64,000 nucleotides of DNA. It comes from Phycisphaerales bacterium. Its GTDB lineage: Bacteria; Planctomycetota; Phycisphaerae; Phycisphaerales; UBA1924. Of the stretch, positions 26,843 through 35,777 are shown one piece after another. The number at the start of each line of letters is the position of its first letter. Position 1 is the first letter of the stretch. The stretch is from NCBI GenBank assembly GCA_029260455.1, contig JAJDDF010000005.1, positions 124,001-188,000 on the forward strand, written 5' to 3'. Position numbers and translations under genes: made by a program. The notes under the pieces are model-generated. The model ran no database searches and was not told where the DNA came from. It was given only the letters and a program-made list of their open reading frames with translations.

Positions 26843-28216
26843 CTAGCGAATCGCGTTTACTTTGCGAAGGGTCTTCGGGGCCGAATACGTTGCGTCTTCA
26901 TTGGCCGCACCGTCTTCCCAAACGAATGTCTCTCCACCCTTGAACCACTGTCGGGTTCGGACATGCGATTGGACGTAGACAATGCGATAGTCTGTCGGCA
27001 CCTTCTTGCATGGAGACCACTGCCGAGCGGCTAGCGCATCAAGCGCGTCCGCAACGACGGTTCCGGCCACCGCGCCAAGTCGAACAGGCACGGCGTTACC
27101 AACTTGAGCGTATTGCTCGCCAACGCGGCCTTCGAACACCCACTCGTCAGGGAACTCTTGTATTCGTGCGTACTCTCGGATTGAGAGTGCTCGCGTCTCG
27201 ACTGGATGGCAAAGTGAGGTGCTTGCATGGTTGGGCATGGTTACAAGTGTGGGACACGGTAGGTCAAACGTGAGCCTCCGCCACCAACCCGAGCGGCCAC
27301 CCTTGGCAAACCAAGCTCGCCCCATCGACTCGCGCTGGATTTCTTCCGGGAGGCTCCGCCAGTTCGAGCCCTGGGGGATCAATGCGAGGAAGCTCTTCTT
27401 GCGCGGACTGAAGTCGAGAACAATTGGATCGGGCTCTTGTAAATCGCCAATTGCGTCGCGAAGCGTTACCCAAGGCTCTCGCGCGGCCTTCGGACCTTCG
27501 AACAAACTCCCCGCTTTGTCAGGCTCATCCTCACTCCAAGGCGCGCCGTGCGTCGGATCTGGGAAATCAACAACTGCGTTGTAGCGATTGCCGATGAATA
27601 TGGCGCGCTCTCGAATCTGGGGAGCTCCGTAGTTTACGGAGTTCACCTCGAAGCAATCCATGTGGTAACTCGCCTCTGGTGATCGTTGAAGATCAGAGGC
27701 AAACAGCCGCACGACCGACCCGGGCTGTTCATCAATGTCGAGCGGAGGGCCGCCCTTCTCCGGGCGCTCGGCGATTGGTCGGTGCCGAAGCGCGGCAGAG
27801 ACCAGCCCGCGAACATTCTCCATCAGGAAAAACCGTGGTTGGATATGCTCCACGAAGCGGAGAAATTGCCAGAGGAGAGTCCCACGAGGGTCTTGGGTAG
27901 TTCGTCGCTTGCCAGCAGTGCTATACGACTGACACGGAGGGCCGCCCACCACAACATCGACCTCGCCTCGTTTCAGTCCGATCGCAGCAAGTACGTCGGC
28001 CGGGTCGATATCGGAGATATCCCCTTCGAATATTTCTAGCGATGAGTTCAAGCGCCCGGCAGCCTGATTTTTCCGAACTGTTGCGCAGAAAGCGGGTTCC
28101 TTTTCAACACATGCAACTATCTCGAATCTGCCCGTCCGCTCCAAGCCCAGGTCGAGACCCATGCCCCCGGAAAAGAGAGACACGACCCGGTACTTTGGCT
28201 CGCTACCTTGCGACAT
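26843..28216 (-). CDS. DNA (cytosine-5-)-methyltransferase of a type II R-M system
   Basis: The 457-residue protein has the m5C motifs in the canonical order: motif I VSLFSGGMGLDLGLE (residues 12-26), motif IV with the catalytic cysteine in GGPPCQSYSTAGKRR, motif VI in FFLMENVRGL, a target-recognition region (about 200-330) and motifs IX-X ending in QVGNAVPVRLG. A C-terminal extension of about 70 residues follows. It methylates the host site that the adjacent endonuclease would cut. The pair sits between upp and lepA, two housekeeping genes on the same strand, which points to insertion of a mobile module. No integrase, repeats or att site are visible around it. Confidence 0.93.
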   Translation of the reverse strand: MSQGSEPKYRVVSLFSGGMGLDLGLERTGRFEIVACVEKEPAFCATVRKNQAAGRLNSSLEIFEGDISDIDPADVLAAIGLKRGEVDVVVGGPPCQSYSTAGKRRTTQDPRGTLLWQFLRFVEHIQPRFFLMENVRGLVSAALRHRPIAERPEKGGPPLDIDEQPGSVVRLFASDLQRSPEASYHMDCFEVNSVNYGAPQIRERAIFIGNRYNAVVDFPDPTHGAPWSEDEPDKAGSLFEGPKAAREPWVTLRDAIGDLQEPDPIVLDFSPRKKSFLALIPQGSNWRSLPEEIQRESMGRAWFAKGGRSGWWRRLTFDLPCPTLVTMPNHASTSLCHPVETRALSIREYARIQEFPDEWVFEGRVGEQYAQVGNAVPVRLGAVAGTVVADALDALAARQWSPCKKVPTDYRIVYVQSHVRTRQWFKGGETFVWEDGAANEDATYSAPKTLRKVNAIR

Positions 28217-28265
28217 AGATATAGGGTACCGCAGTCGGAGCGATCAGTCTCATTTACCCCCTGCT

Positions 28266-30134
28266 TTACTCCCCCGCGTCAAGCACAGCCATGAACGCTT
28301 CCTGCGGGATGTCGACGCTGCCGACGGATTTCATCCGCTTCTTACCGCGTTTTTGCTTCTCGAGCAGTTTGCGTTTGCGCGAGACGTCGCCGCCGTAGCA
28401 CTTGGCGGTCACGTTCTTGCGCACGCCCTTGATGGTTTCGCGCGCGATAACTTTGCCGCCGATGACTGCTTGCAGGGGAATCTCAAACTGGTGGCGCGCG
28501 ATTTCCTTGCGCAGTCGAATAAGCAGCGCACGGCCGCGCTTGTCGGCGGTTTCACGATGCGAGATGAAGCTGAGCGCTTCGACGGGATCAGCGTTGATCA
28601 GGATGTCGACCTTGACGAGGTCTTCGCGGTGGAAGCCGATGATTTCGTAATCCATCGTCGCGTAGCCGCGCGTCATGCCTTTGAGCTTGTCGAAGAAATC
28701 GTAAATGATCTCGGCGAGCGGGATTTCCCATGTGAGCATTTGCCGCGTTTCCGAGAGGGCCTGTTGAGTCTTGAAGCTGCCGCGCCGCGTCAGGCACAGG
28801 CTCATGACATCACCTACGAATTCTGACGGCACAATGATTTCGATGCGCACAATGGGTTCGCGGAGTTCAAGCCAGAGTGATGGGTCAGGCAGGTCGGCGG
28901 GATTGTGGACTTCGATTTCTTCGCCGCCGCGCGTGTTGAGCATGTAGCTGACGTTCGGCGCGGTTTGGATGACTTCGACGCCGCCCTCGCGTTCGAGGCG
29001 TTCCTGGATGATGTCCATGTGCAGGAGGCCCAGGAAGCCGCAGCGGAAGCCGAACCCGAGCGCTTCGGAATGCACGGGGGCGAATGTGAAGCTTGCGTCA
29101 TTGAGCGAGAGTTTGGTCATCGCTTCGCGCAACTCTTCGAAGTCGGTGCCCTTGCCTGTGTCGGTGGTGGTTGCGGGATAGAAGTCGCAGAAGACCATCT
29201 GGCGCGGCTCTTCATAGCCGGGCAGCGCTTGCGGCGCGGGGTCGCCATCGAGCGTGATCGTGTCGCCCACGCGCACATCGGCGAGCGTTTTGATAGATGC
29301 GATGAGATAGCCGGTTTCACCGGGGCCGATCGAATCAACCTTGACGGGTTTGGGTGTGTACTTGCCAAGCTCGGTGACTTGCCATGTGCGCCCGGTGCCC
29401 ATCATGCGAATGCGATCGCCCATCGCGACGCGCCCGTCGAACTGGCGAATATAGATGATGACGCCGCGATAGTCGTCGTAGTGACTGTCGAAGATAAGGC
29501 TGCGGCAGTGGTTTAGCTTTGCTTCGTGCGGCGGGGGGAGTTTGTCGCAGATGGTGCCAAGCAATTCCAGAATGCCCTGCCCGGTTTTCGCGCTGCAATA
29601 GATGGCGTCCTCGGCGGCGAAACCGAGAATCTGTTCGACTTCCATCGCAACGTCGTCCGGCATGGCGGAGGGAAGATCGATTTTGTTGACGACCGTGATC
29701 ATCTCAAGATCGTTGTTCACCGCGAGGTAGGCATTTGCGAGGGTTTGCGCTTCGACGCCTTGGGTTGAATCGACAACGAGTACCGCGCCCTCACACGCCG
29801 TGAGTGCCCGCGAGACTTCATAAGAGAAATCGACATGGCCCGGCGTGTCGATGAAGTTGAGCATGTAGTGCTTGCCGTTATGAATATGCCGAACAGTGAC
29901 CGCAGAGGCCTTGATCGTGATGCCGCGCTCACGCTCCAGGTCCATGCTGTCGAGCAACTGCTGCTTGGCCTCGCGATCAGAGACGGCGTGCGTTGATTGC
30001 AGCAGCCGGTCGGCGAGTGTGCTCTTGCCGTGATCGATGTGCGCGATGATCGAGAAGTTGCGCATGATGGGGTTGCGCTCTGAGCCGAGCGGCGCCGAGG
30101 GATCGACCTGAGTTGATGCTGCAAGCGTGGTCAT
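28266..30134 (-). CDS. lepA: Elongation factor 4 (LepA)
   Basis: The 622-residue translational GTPase has G1 AHIDHGKSTLADRLL, switch II DTPGHVDFSYEVSRAL, G4 VNKID and the LepA-specific C-terminal domain ending KKRMKSVGSVDIPQEAFMAVL. It back-translocates or remodels stalled ribosomes under ionic stress. The start at ATG 30134 adds about 23 residues (TTLAASTQVDPSAPLGSERNP) before the usual MRNFSIIAHIDHGKS opening. A GAGAG sequence precedes this ATG, while the internal one lacks a signal, so the extension is kept. It is divergent from asnB with about 110 bases between. Confidence 0.96.
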   Translation of the reverse strand: MTTLAASTQVDPSAPLGSERNPIMRNFSIIAHIDHGKSTLADRLLQSTHAVSDREAKQQLLDSMDLERERGITIKASAVTVRHIHNGKHYMLNFIDTPGHVDFSYEVSRALTACEGAVLVVDSTQGVEAQTLANAYLAVNNDLEMITVVNKIDLPSAMPDDVAMEVEQILGFAAEDAIYCSAKTGQGILELLGTICDKLPPPHEAKLNHCRSLIFDSHYDDYRGVIIYIRQFDGRVAMGDRIRMMGTGRTWQVTELGKYTPKPVKVDSIGPGETGYLIASIKTLADVRVGDTITLDGDPAPQALPGYEEPRQMVFCDFYPATTTDTGKGTDFEELREAMTKLSLNDASFTFAPVHSEALGFGFRCGFLGLLHMDIIQERLEREGGVEVIQTAPNVSYMLNTRGGEEIEVHNPADLPDPSLWLELREPIVRIEIIVPSEFVGDVMSLCLTRRGSFKTQQALSETRQMLTWEIPLAEIIYDFFDKLKGMTRGYATMDYEIIGFHREDLVKVDILINADPVEALSFISHRETADKRGRALLIRLRKEIARHQFEIPLQAVIGGKVIARETIKGVRKNVTAKCYGGDVSRKRKLLEKQKRGKKRMKSVGSVDIPQEAFMAVLDAGE

Positions 30135-30248
30135 GTGTCTCTCATCGGGTGAGCGGAATGTCCGCCGGGTCGGGGATCATATCGCCCTTCGCGGTCCTGT
30201 CGGTACTATCCGCATCTTGAATCGTTGAACCATCTCAGGATTTTGCCC

Positions 30249-31919
30249 ATGTGCTCCATTCTTGGCGTCCTTGAACTGAAGAGCGACCCCGCAACCATCC
30301 GTCCGATTGCCCTTGAATTGTCGCGGCGTCAGCGGCATCGCGGTCCCGACTGGTCGGGCATCTACGCCGATGATGGGGCGATTCTGGCCCACGAGCGGCT
30401 GTCGATCGTGGGAGTCGATACCGGTGCCCAGCCGTTGCGGTCCAATGATGGCGCGCTGGCCCTGGCGGTGAATGGCGAGATCTACAACCACCGCGAGCTG
30501 AAGGCTGAGCAGGCGGGCTACCAATTCCAAACGCATTCGGATTGCGAAGTGATCCTGCCGCTCTATCAGAAGCACGGCGCAAAACTCTGCAACATGCTCA
30601 ACGGCATGTTCGCGTTCATTCTCTGGGATGCGGAGGCGAAGCGCTATCTCATCGCACGCGATCCCATCGGCATCATTCCGCTCTATTGGGGCCGCGATGA
30701 GCACGGCAATCTGCTCGTTGCTTCGGAGCTCAAGGCGCTCGCGAGTGTCTGCAAGGAGGCGGAAGAGTTCCCGCCCGGGCATTATGTGGATAGTGCCGAA
30801 GGTGCCGAGCCAGTCCAGTTCTACAAGCGCCCGTGGCGCACGTTTGATGCCGTCAAGGACGGCCCGACCGATCACGCGCCCTTGCGCAGCGCACTCGAAG
30901 CCTCGGTCACGCAGCATCTGATGAGTGACGTTCCCTATGGCGTGCTCATCTCAGGCGGGCTTGACTCTTCGGTCATCGCTGCGATGGCAAAGCAGCACGC
31001 CGCCCGGCGCGTCGAAGAGGATGAGCAAACCGAAGCGTGGTGGCCCCAGTTGCATTCGTTTTCGATTGGCCTTGAAGGCTCGCCCGATCTCGCGGCCGCA
31101 AAGAAAGTCGCCGACCACATCGGCTGCGTGCATCACGAGCTTGTCTTTACTGTGCAGGAAGGCCTCGATGCGCTTTCGGATGTGATTTACCACATCGAGA
31201 CGTATGATGTAACGACTATTCGCGCGTCCACGCCCATGTATCTCATGGCGCGACGGATTCGCGCCATGGGCATCAAGATGGTGCTCTCTGGTGAAGGCGC
31301 CGACGAGCTCTTTGGCGGCTATCTGTACTTTCACAAAGCGCCGAACGCGGAAGCACTGCATGAAGAAACGGTGCGCAAGCTGGATGGGTTGCACCTGTTT
31401 GACTGCCTGCGCGCCAACAAATCAATGGCAGCGTGGGGCGTCGAAGCCCGCGTGCCTTTCTTGGATCGTGAGTTCATCGATGTCGCCATGAGTCTCAACC
31501 CCGAGGTGAAGCTCTCGGGCAAAGAGCGGGGGCGCATCGAGAAACAGTTTCTGCGCGAAGCGTGTGCTGGGTACTTGCCCGACAACATCCTCTGGCGGCA
31601 GAAGGAACAGTTCTCAGATGGCGTCGGCTATTCGTGGATCGATTCGCTCAAGGCCAAGGCCGAAACCGCTGTCTCTGATGCACAAATGCAAAGCGCACAG
31701 TACCGCTTCCCCTACAACACGCCCATGACCAAAGAGGCCTATTTTTACCGCGATATCTTCCATCGCCACTTCCCGCAGGATTTCGCTGCGCGGTGCGTCC
31801 CGGGTGGGCCATCGGTCGCCTGCTCCACACCCACGGCCCTCGAATGGGATGCCTCACTCAAGAACAAGATCGATCCTTCCGGCCGTGCGGTGAAGGATGT
31901 GCATGACGATTCGTACTAG
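30249..31919 (+). CDS. asnB: Asparagine synthase (glutamine-hydrolysing)
   Basis: The ATG at 30249 is used rather than the in-frame one at 30225 because it puts Cys2 (MCSILGVLEL) at the N-terminus, where it is the glutaminase nucleophile; AGGA lies 8 bases before it. The 556-residue length matches E. coli AsnB. The class II glutaminase domain (1-200) has RHRGPDWSG and VNGEIYNHRELK. The synthetase domain has the ATP-pyrophosphatase loop VLISGGLDSSVIAAMA near 230 and LSGEGADELFGGYLYF near 345. It makes asparagine from aspartate, glutamine and ATP in the cytoplasm. It is monocistronic by appearance, and the hairpins at 31956-32050 follow it. Confidence 0.96.
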   Translation: MCSILGVLELKSDPATIRPIALELSRRQRHRGPDWSGIYADDGAILAHERLSIVGVDTGAQPLRSNDGALALAVNGEIYNHRELKAEQAGYQFQTHSDCEVILPLYQKHGAKLCNMLNGMFAFILWDAEAKRYLIARDPIGIIPLYWGRDEHGNLLVASELKALASVCKEAEEFPPGHYVDSAEGAEPVQFYKRPWRTFDAVKDGPTDHAPLRSALEASVTQHLMSDVPYGVLISGGLDSSVIAAMAKQHAARRVEEDEQTEAWWPQLHSFSIGLEGSPDLAAAKKVADHIGCVHHELVFTVQEGLDALSDVIYHIETYDVTTIRASTPMYLMARRIRAMGIKMVLSGEGADELFGGYLYFHKAPNAEALHEETVRKLDGLHLFDCLRANKSMAAWGVEARVPFLDREFIDVAMSLNPEVKLSGKERGRIEKQFLREACAGYLPDNILWRQKEQFSDGVGYSWIDSLKAKAETAVSDAQMQSAQYRFPYNTPMTKEAYFYRDIFHRHFPQDFAARCVPGGPSVACSTPTALEWDASLKNKIDPSGRAVKDVHDDSY

Positions 31920-31955
31920 CCCAAGCGCCAGCGTGGGGGCTTGTTTTCTTGGTGG

Positions 31956-32050
31956 GGTGGGCGTCTCGCCCGCCGTCTTGTTTCGGGTGCCGTGGTCTAA
32001 ACGAAGTGCAGGCCACGTTCTTCGGGGTGGCCGGGCTTGCTTGCCAAGCC
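31956..32050. repeat. Two GC-rich hairpins between asnB and a small membrane gene
   Basis: The first hairpin (31956-31974) is GGTGGGCG-TCT-CGCCCGCC with 8 paired bases, one of them a wobble. The second (32034-32050) is GGCTTG-CTTGC-CAAGCC with 6 paired bases. Neither is followed by a clear T-run, so they are not standard terminators. They resemble REP-like extragenic palindromes or a decayed small mobile element. Confidence 0.4.
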
Positions 32051-32134
32051 GGGAGTGGAGCGATGTGTGCATGCGGATTGCTTAGGCTTGGAACTGATTG
32101 TTATTCCTTGCTACCATCGTTGCGGAGGTGCATC

Positions 32135-32554
32135 ATGGCTCTTGGCATTTACGAGGTCATTGTTGTTGATCCCGGAACCGGCACACAATCAACAGTTGAG
32201 ATTGAAGCATCAAGCCCGGAAGAAGCGCGTGCGGCGATCGGGGAGCTTGGCCACGTTGAGTCAGTGCGACTGCTGAAGGTCGTGCAGAGTCGATCCGCCC
32301 CGCGCATGACGACTCAACCTCGAGTGCAAACGATTGAGCAAACAAGCAAAGAGTGGAAAGTTCTGCAATTCTTCGGTGGGCTTGGGCTCGTCATCGGGTT
32401 CACACTACTCGTCATAGTTTTTTCAAGCGCAGGGCAGGCATCACCTGATTCCGCTTGGGTCGGCGGCCTTGGGCTCTTGTCAATCGGCCTTATCTTCGTC
32501 GGTGTAATCATGTATATCGTTGGGCGCATCGGTGCTTGGTGGAATAACGGCTAA
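32135..32554 (+). CDS. Small membrane protein, unknown function
   Basis: ATG 32135 has GGAGG 6-7 bases before it; the frame is open to 31949, but that part lies in the hairpin tract. The 139-residue product has a soluble N-terminal domain (about 1-55) with YEVIVVDPGTG and SSPEEARAAIGELGHVESVRLL, reminiscent of small domains that pair two strands with a helix. Two transmembrane helices follow near 78-98 and 108-128, with a short glycine-rich turn between. I recognise no family. It overlaps the convergent alaS end by 4 bases. It could be a membrane-anchored adaptor, but nothing in the neighbourhood narrows this. Confidence 0.6.
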   Translation: MALGIYEVIVVDPGTGTQSTVEIEASSPEEARAAIGELGHVESVRLLKVVQSRSAPRMTTQPRVQTIEQTSKEWKVLQFFGGLGLVIGFTLLVIVFSSAGQASPDSAWVGGLGLLSIGLIFVGVIMYIVGRIGAWWNNG

Positions 32555-35500
32555 CTCCCCACCGCTCCATCCACCATCTCCCTTGCTGCCTCCATCGCTT
32601 CTCCGATCTTCTCCGGCTCTGTCCCGCCGCCTTGCGCAGCATCGGGTCGACCGCCGCCCTTGCCGCCGCAGGCTTGTGATGCAGTGCGCACCCAATCGCC
32701 CGCTTTGAGGCCGCGCTTGATGAGCACCTCGGGCACGCGCGCGACGATGGTCACCTTGCCGGCGCCAGCATCGGCGCCGAACAACATGACCGCGCTGTCG
32801 GGACGTTTGCTCTTGAGTACATCCATCGCCGCGAGCAATGCATCGCGCTCCGCGCCCACGCCGGGAACTTCCGCGACGATGATCTCGCCATCATGTTCAT
32901 CAGCAATGGTGCGGGCTGCATCGACCGCGCCGCCGCGCGATTCCGCCGCCGCCGCCTTCTGCGCCGCCTTGGCCTTGTCGCGCAACGCGTCGAGCGCTGT
33001 GCGAATCGCGACCTTGTCGCGCAGGGCAAGCTCGTGCGAGTCTAGTTCAGCTTCAATTGCGCCGATTTCGCTGGGCGCTGCGCCCTTCGCACGCGAGAGC
33101 AAGTGTTTTCCAGCCTCAATCGCCTTCGCCGCGGCGTCGCCCGTGAGAGCCTCGATGCGCCGAATGCCCTTGGCGATGCCGCCTTCGGACGTGATGACGA
33201 ACGATGTCGCCGAGCCCGTGCGCTCGAGGTGCGTGCCGCCGCAGAACTCTATAGATAGTTCGCGCCACTTGGCATCTTCGGGCGCGCTCATGATGTCGCT
33301 CACCGTCGCACCAATGGCGACCACGCGCACTGGATCGGGATACACCTCGCCAAACACCGCCCGCACGCCGGCGATCTTCTTCGCCTCCGCGAGCGGTGTT
33401 TCGACAGCATCGACTTGCAAGTCCTTTGTAATGCGCTTACTGACGAGCGCTTCTACGCGCGCGGCCTCATCATCACTCAACCCCTTGTTGTGCGAGAAGT
33501 CAAAGCGCAGCCGATCTGCATCAACAAGCGAGCCCTTCTGCTCGATGCCATCGCCCAGCACTTCGCGCAGCGCCCAGTTGAGCAGGTGCGTCGAGGTATG
33601 GTTCGATGCCGTGCGTGTGCGCAGGTGCGCATCGACCTTTGCTTCAACCTGATCGCCGACGCGAATCTCACCCTTGCGCACGCGCCCGATGTGCGCGACA
33701 TAACCGCCCGCAGCTTTGACCGACTCCACCGTAAACTCGCCGCCGCCCCGCGCGCCCGTGCCCGCATCGCGCGTGACCGCGAGTCGGCCCACATCCGCGA
33801 CCTGCCCGCCCATCTCGGCGTAGAAGCAGGTTTTGTCAAGAATCACTGCAAAACGCTGATCAATGTTGGAGCCGCTCGCCGTCACGTTCTCGTCAAAATC
33901 GTTACCGTTCCAGATCGCTTTCACCGTCGCGCTGATCGGTTTGCCTGCGAACTTCGCACCATCCTTTGTCGGCTTCGCGCCAACCTTGGGCAGCTTCGCA
34001 ACCGCTTCCGTCGTGAGTGCGACCGATGCCGTGGCATCTTTCCCACTCCCACCCGCGCGGCTGAGCTCCCGCGCCTCTTCCATCAACCGATGAAAACCTT
34101 CGACATCAACGTCAACCCCGAGCTCCGCGGCCATAAGCACCGTAAGGCCGATCGGGAAGCCAAAGCGATCGTGTAACACGAAGGCTTGCTGATCCGTTAG
34201 GGCTGGCCAAACAGGCCCGGGATACTCACTCCAGTCCGCCGGAGTTGGAAGGGAGCTGATCTTCTGCGTCTCAACATCGCGCCCAGCAATGAGCTTGCCG
34301 CAATCGACCTGAGCTTGCACCCAGTCGCGAGCGGATTGGTCCGTCTCCATTAGCTTCTTGCCCGCACCGCGAATCCACCTAGAGCAAGTCTCGCTGCCCT
34401 GCGCCCAGGTACGCCCAAAACTCTCCTCCTCATCCGTCAACACATCCACAATCTTCTGTTGGTGCTTCTTCAACTCCGGATACGCATCGCCCATCTGCTC
34501 GACCAGTGCCGGCACAAGCGCGCCCATGAAGGGCTGCTCCGTCTTGAGGGCCTGGCGTCCGAATCGGACCGCCCGCCGAAGGATCGAGCGCAGCACATAG
34601 CCCCGCCCCTCATTGCTCGGCACAGCACCATCAGCAATCGCAAAGCTCAACGTGCGCAGGTGATCCGCGATCACGCGATAGGCGATGTCTTTCTGGTCTT
34701 CGAGCGTGCCGCCATACGCCGGCGCGCCGGTGGCGGACTGAATCGCAGAAAACAAAGGCGTAAACGCATCGGTGTCGTAATTGCTCTGCACGCCCTGCAG
34801 CACGCGCACGATGCGCTCAAGCCCCATGCCCGTATCAACATGCTTCTGCGGCAAAGGCTTGAGTGAACGGCACTTTCCCAAGAATTCATCCCGGGATGCC
34901 GTTCCGTATCGTTGGAGCCGTTCGCGCCTCTTGAACTCATCAGGGTCGGCATAGTCCTTCGGCACGGGAATCTTCGAGAACTCCCTCATTCTTTCCTCGC
35001 CGCCAGTGTTCCACGCAGCGTCAAACTGAATGAACACGAGGTTCCAAATCTCGATCACCGCCGGATGTTTGTTGACATGGTCGCGCCCGGGTGAGTTAGT
35101 GCGCTCATCGGCGGGGCGATCATCAAAGTGAATCTCCGAGCACGGGCCGCAGGGGCCGGTGTCGCCCATCTCCCAGAAATTGTCGGTGGTATCGCCCGGC
35201 AGCACGCGCTCTTCGGGCAAGTACTTCAACCACAACTTGCGCGCTTCATCATCCGGCGCAAGACCAAGCGCATCATCGCCTTCGAAATACGTCGCGTACA
35301 ACCGATCTTTGTCAAGCCCCCAGATATCCGTCAGCAATTCCCACGCCCACGCGATCGCCTCGGCCTTGAAGTAATCACCAAAGCTCCAGTTGCCGAGCAT
35401 CTCAAAGAAGGTGTGGTGATAAAGATCCTTGCCGACATCATCAAGATCGTTGTGCTTGCCGCCCGCGCGGATGCACTTCTGGCTGTTCGTCGCGCGCTTC

Positions 35501-35718
35501 AAACCCGCGAGTGGGCTGTTGGGATCGACCTGCCCGAGAAACAGCGGCTTGTACTGATTCATCCCCGCGTTCGTAAACAGCAACGTCGGATCATCGTGCG
35601 GCACCACCGGCGAACTTGGCACAAACGTATGCCCCGCGCGCTGGCAGAAATAGTCGATGAACTGCTGGCGCACCGCTGCTGTGCTTGTGTCGTGCTTGGT
35701 TGAAGATGGGCTGGACAT
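32551..35718 (-). CDS. alaS: Alanyl-tRNA synthetase, unusually long
   Basis: The product has 1055 residues against about 875 in E. coli. Signature regions are intact: LLFTNAGMNQYKPLFLG, the QKCIRAGGKHNDLDDVG segment, GDTGPCGPCSEIHFD, VPSNEGRGYVLRSILRRAVR, the editing-domain zinc motif HTSTHLLNWALREVLG and CGGTHLERTG, and a C-terminal glycine-rich part (ASQACGGKGGGRPDAAQGGG). The excess sits in at least two inserts: about 40 residues at 234-285, between NLVFIQF and LKPLPQKHVDTGMG, and a block in the helical domain before HDRFGFPIGLT. It charges tRNA-Ala and edits mischarged Ser and Gly. The gene is not obviously part of an operon. Confidence 0.95.
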   Translation of the reverse strand: MSSPSSTKHDTSTAAVRQQFIDYFCQRAGHTFVPSSPVVPHDDPTLLFTNAGMNQYKPLFLGQVDPNSPLAGLKRATNSQKCIRAGGKHNDLDDVGKDLYHHTFFEMLGNWSFGDYFKAEAIAWAWELLTDIWGLDKDRLYATYFEGDDALGLAPDDEARKLWLKYLPEERVLPGDTTDNFWEMGDTGPCGPCSEIHFDDRPADERTNSPGRDHVNKHPAVIEIWNLVFIQFDAAWNTGGEERMREFSKIPVPKDYADPDEFKRRERLQRYGTASRDEFLGKCRSLKPLPQKHVDTGMGLERIVRVLQGVQSNYDTDAFTPLFSAIQSATGAPAYGGTLEDQKDIAYRVIADHLRTLSFAIADGAVPSNEGRGYVLRSILRRAVRFGRQALKTEQPFMGALVPALVEQMGDAYPELKKHQQKIVDVLTDEEESFGRTWAQGSETCSRWIRGAGKKLMETDQSARDWVQAQVDCGKLIAGRDVETQKISSLPTPADWSEYPGPVWPALTDQQAFVLHDRFGFPIGLTVLMAAELGVDVDVEGFHRLMEEARELSRAGGSGKDATASVALTTEAVAKLPKVGAKPTKDGAKFAGKPISATVKAIWNGNDFDENVTASGSNIDQRFAVILDKTCFYAEMGGQVADVGRLAVTRDAGTGARGGGEFTVESVKAAGGYVAHIGRVRKGEIRVGDQVEAKVDAHLRTRTASNHTSTHLLNWALREVLGDGIEQKGSLVDADRLRFDFSHNKGLSDDEAARVEALVSKRITKDLQVDAVETPLAEAKKIAGVRAVFGEVYPDPVRVVAIGATVSDIMSAPEDAKWRELSIEFCGGTHLERTGSATSFVITSEGGIAKGIRRIEALTGDAAAKAIEAGKHLLSRAKGAAPSEIGAIEAELDSHELALRDKVAIRTALDALRDKAKAAQKAAAAESRGGAVDAARTIADEHDGEIIVAEVPGVGAERDALLAAMDVLKSKRPDSAVMLFGADAGAGKVTIVARVPEVLIKRGLKAGDWVRTASQACGGKGGGRPDAAQGGGTEPEKIGEAMEAAREMVDGAVGS

Positions 35719-35777
35719 TGCGGCTCCGGGGTCTGGGTTGAACCCAAGACTTTACCCGGTTGGCGGTTGGGTTCGGG

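Noticed and set aside
25852-28216. Prophage or integrative element around the R-M pair
   Set aside because: No integrase, terminase, structural genes or flanking direct repeats are visible.
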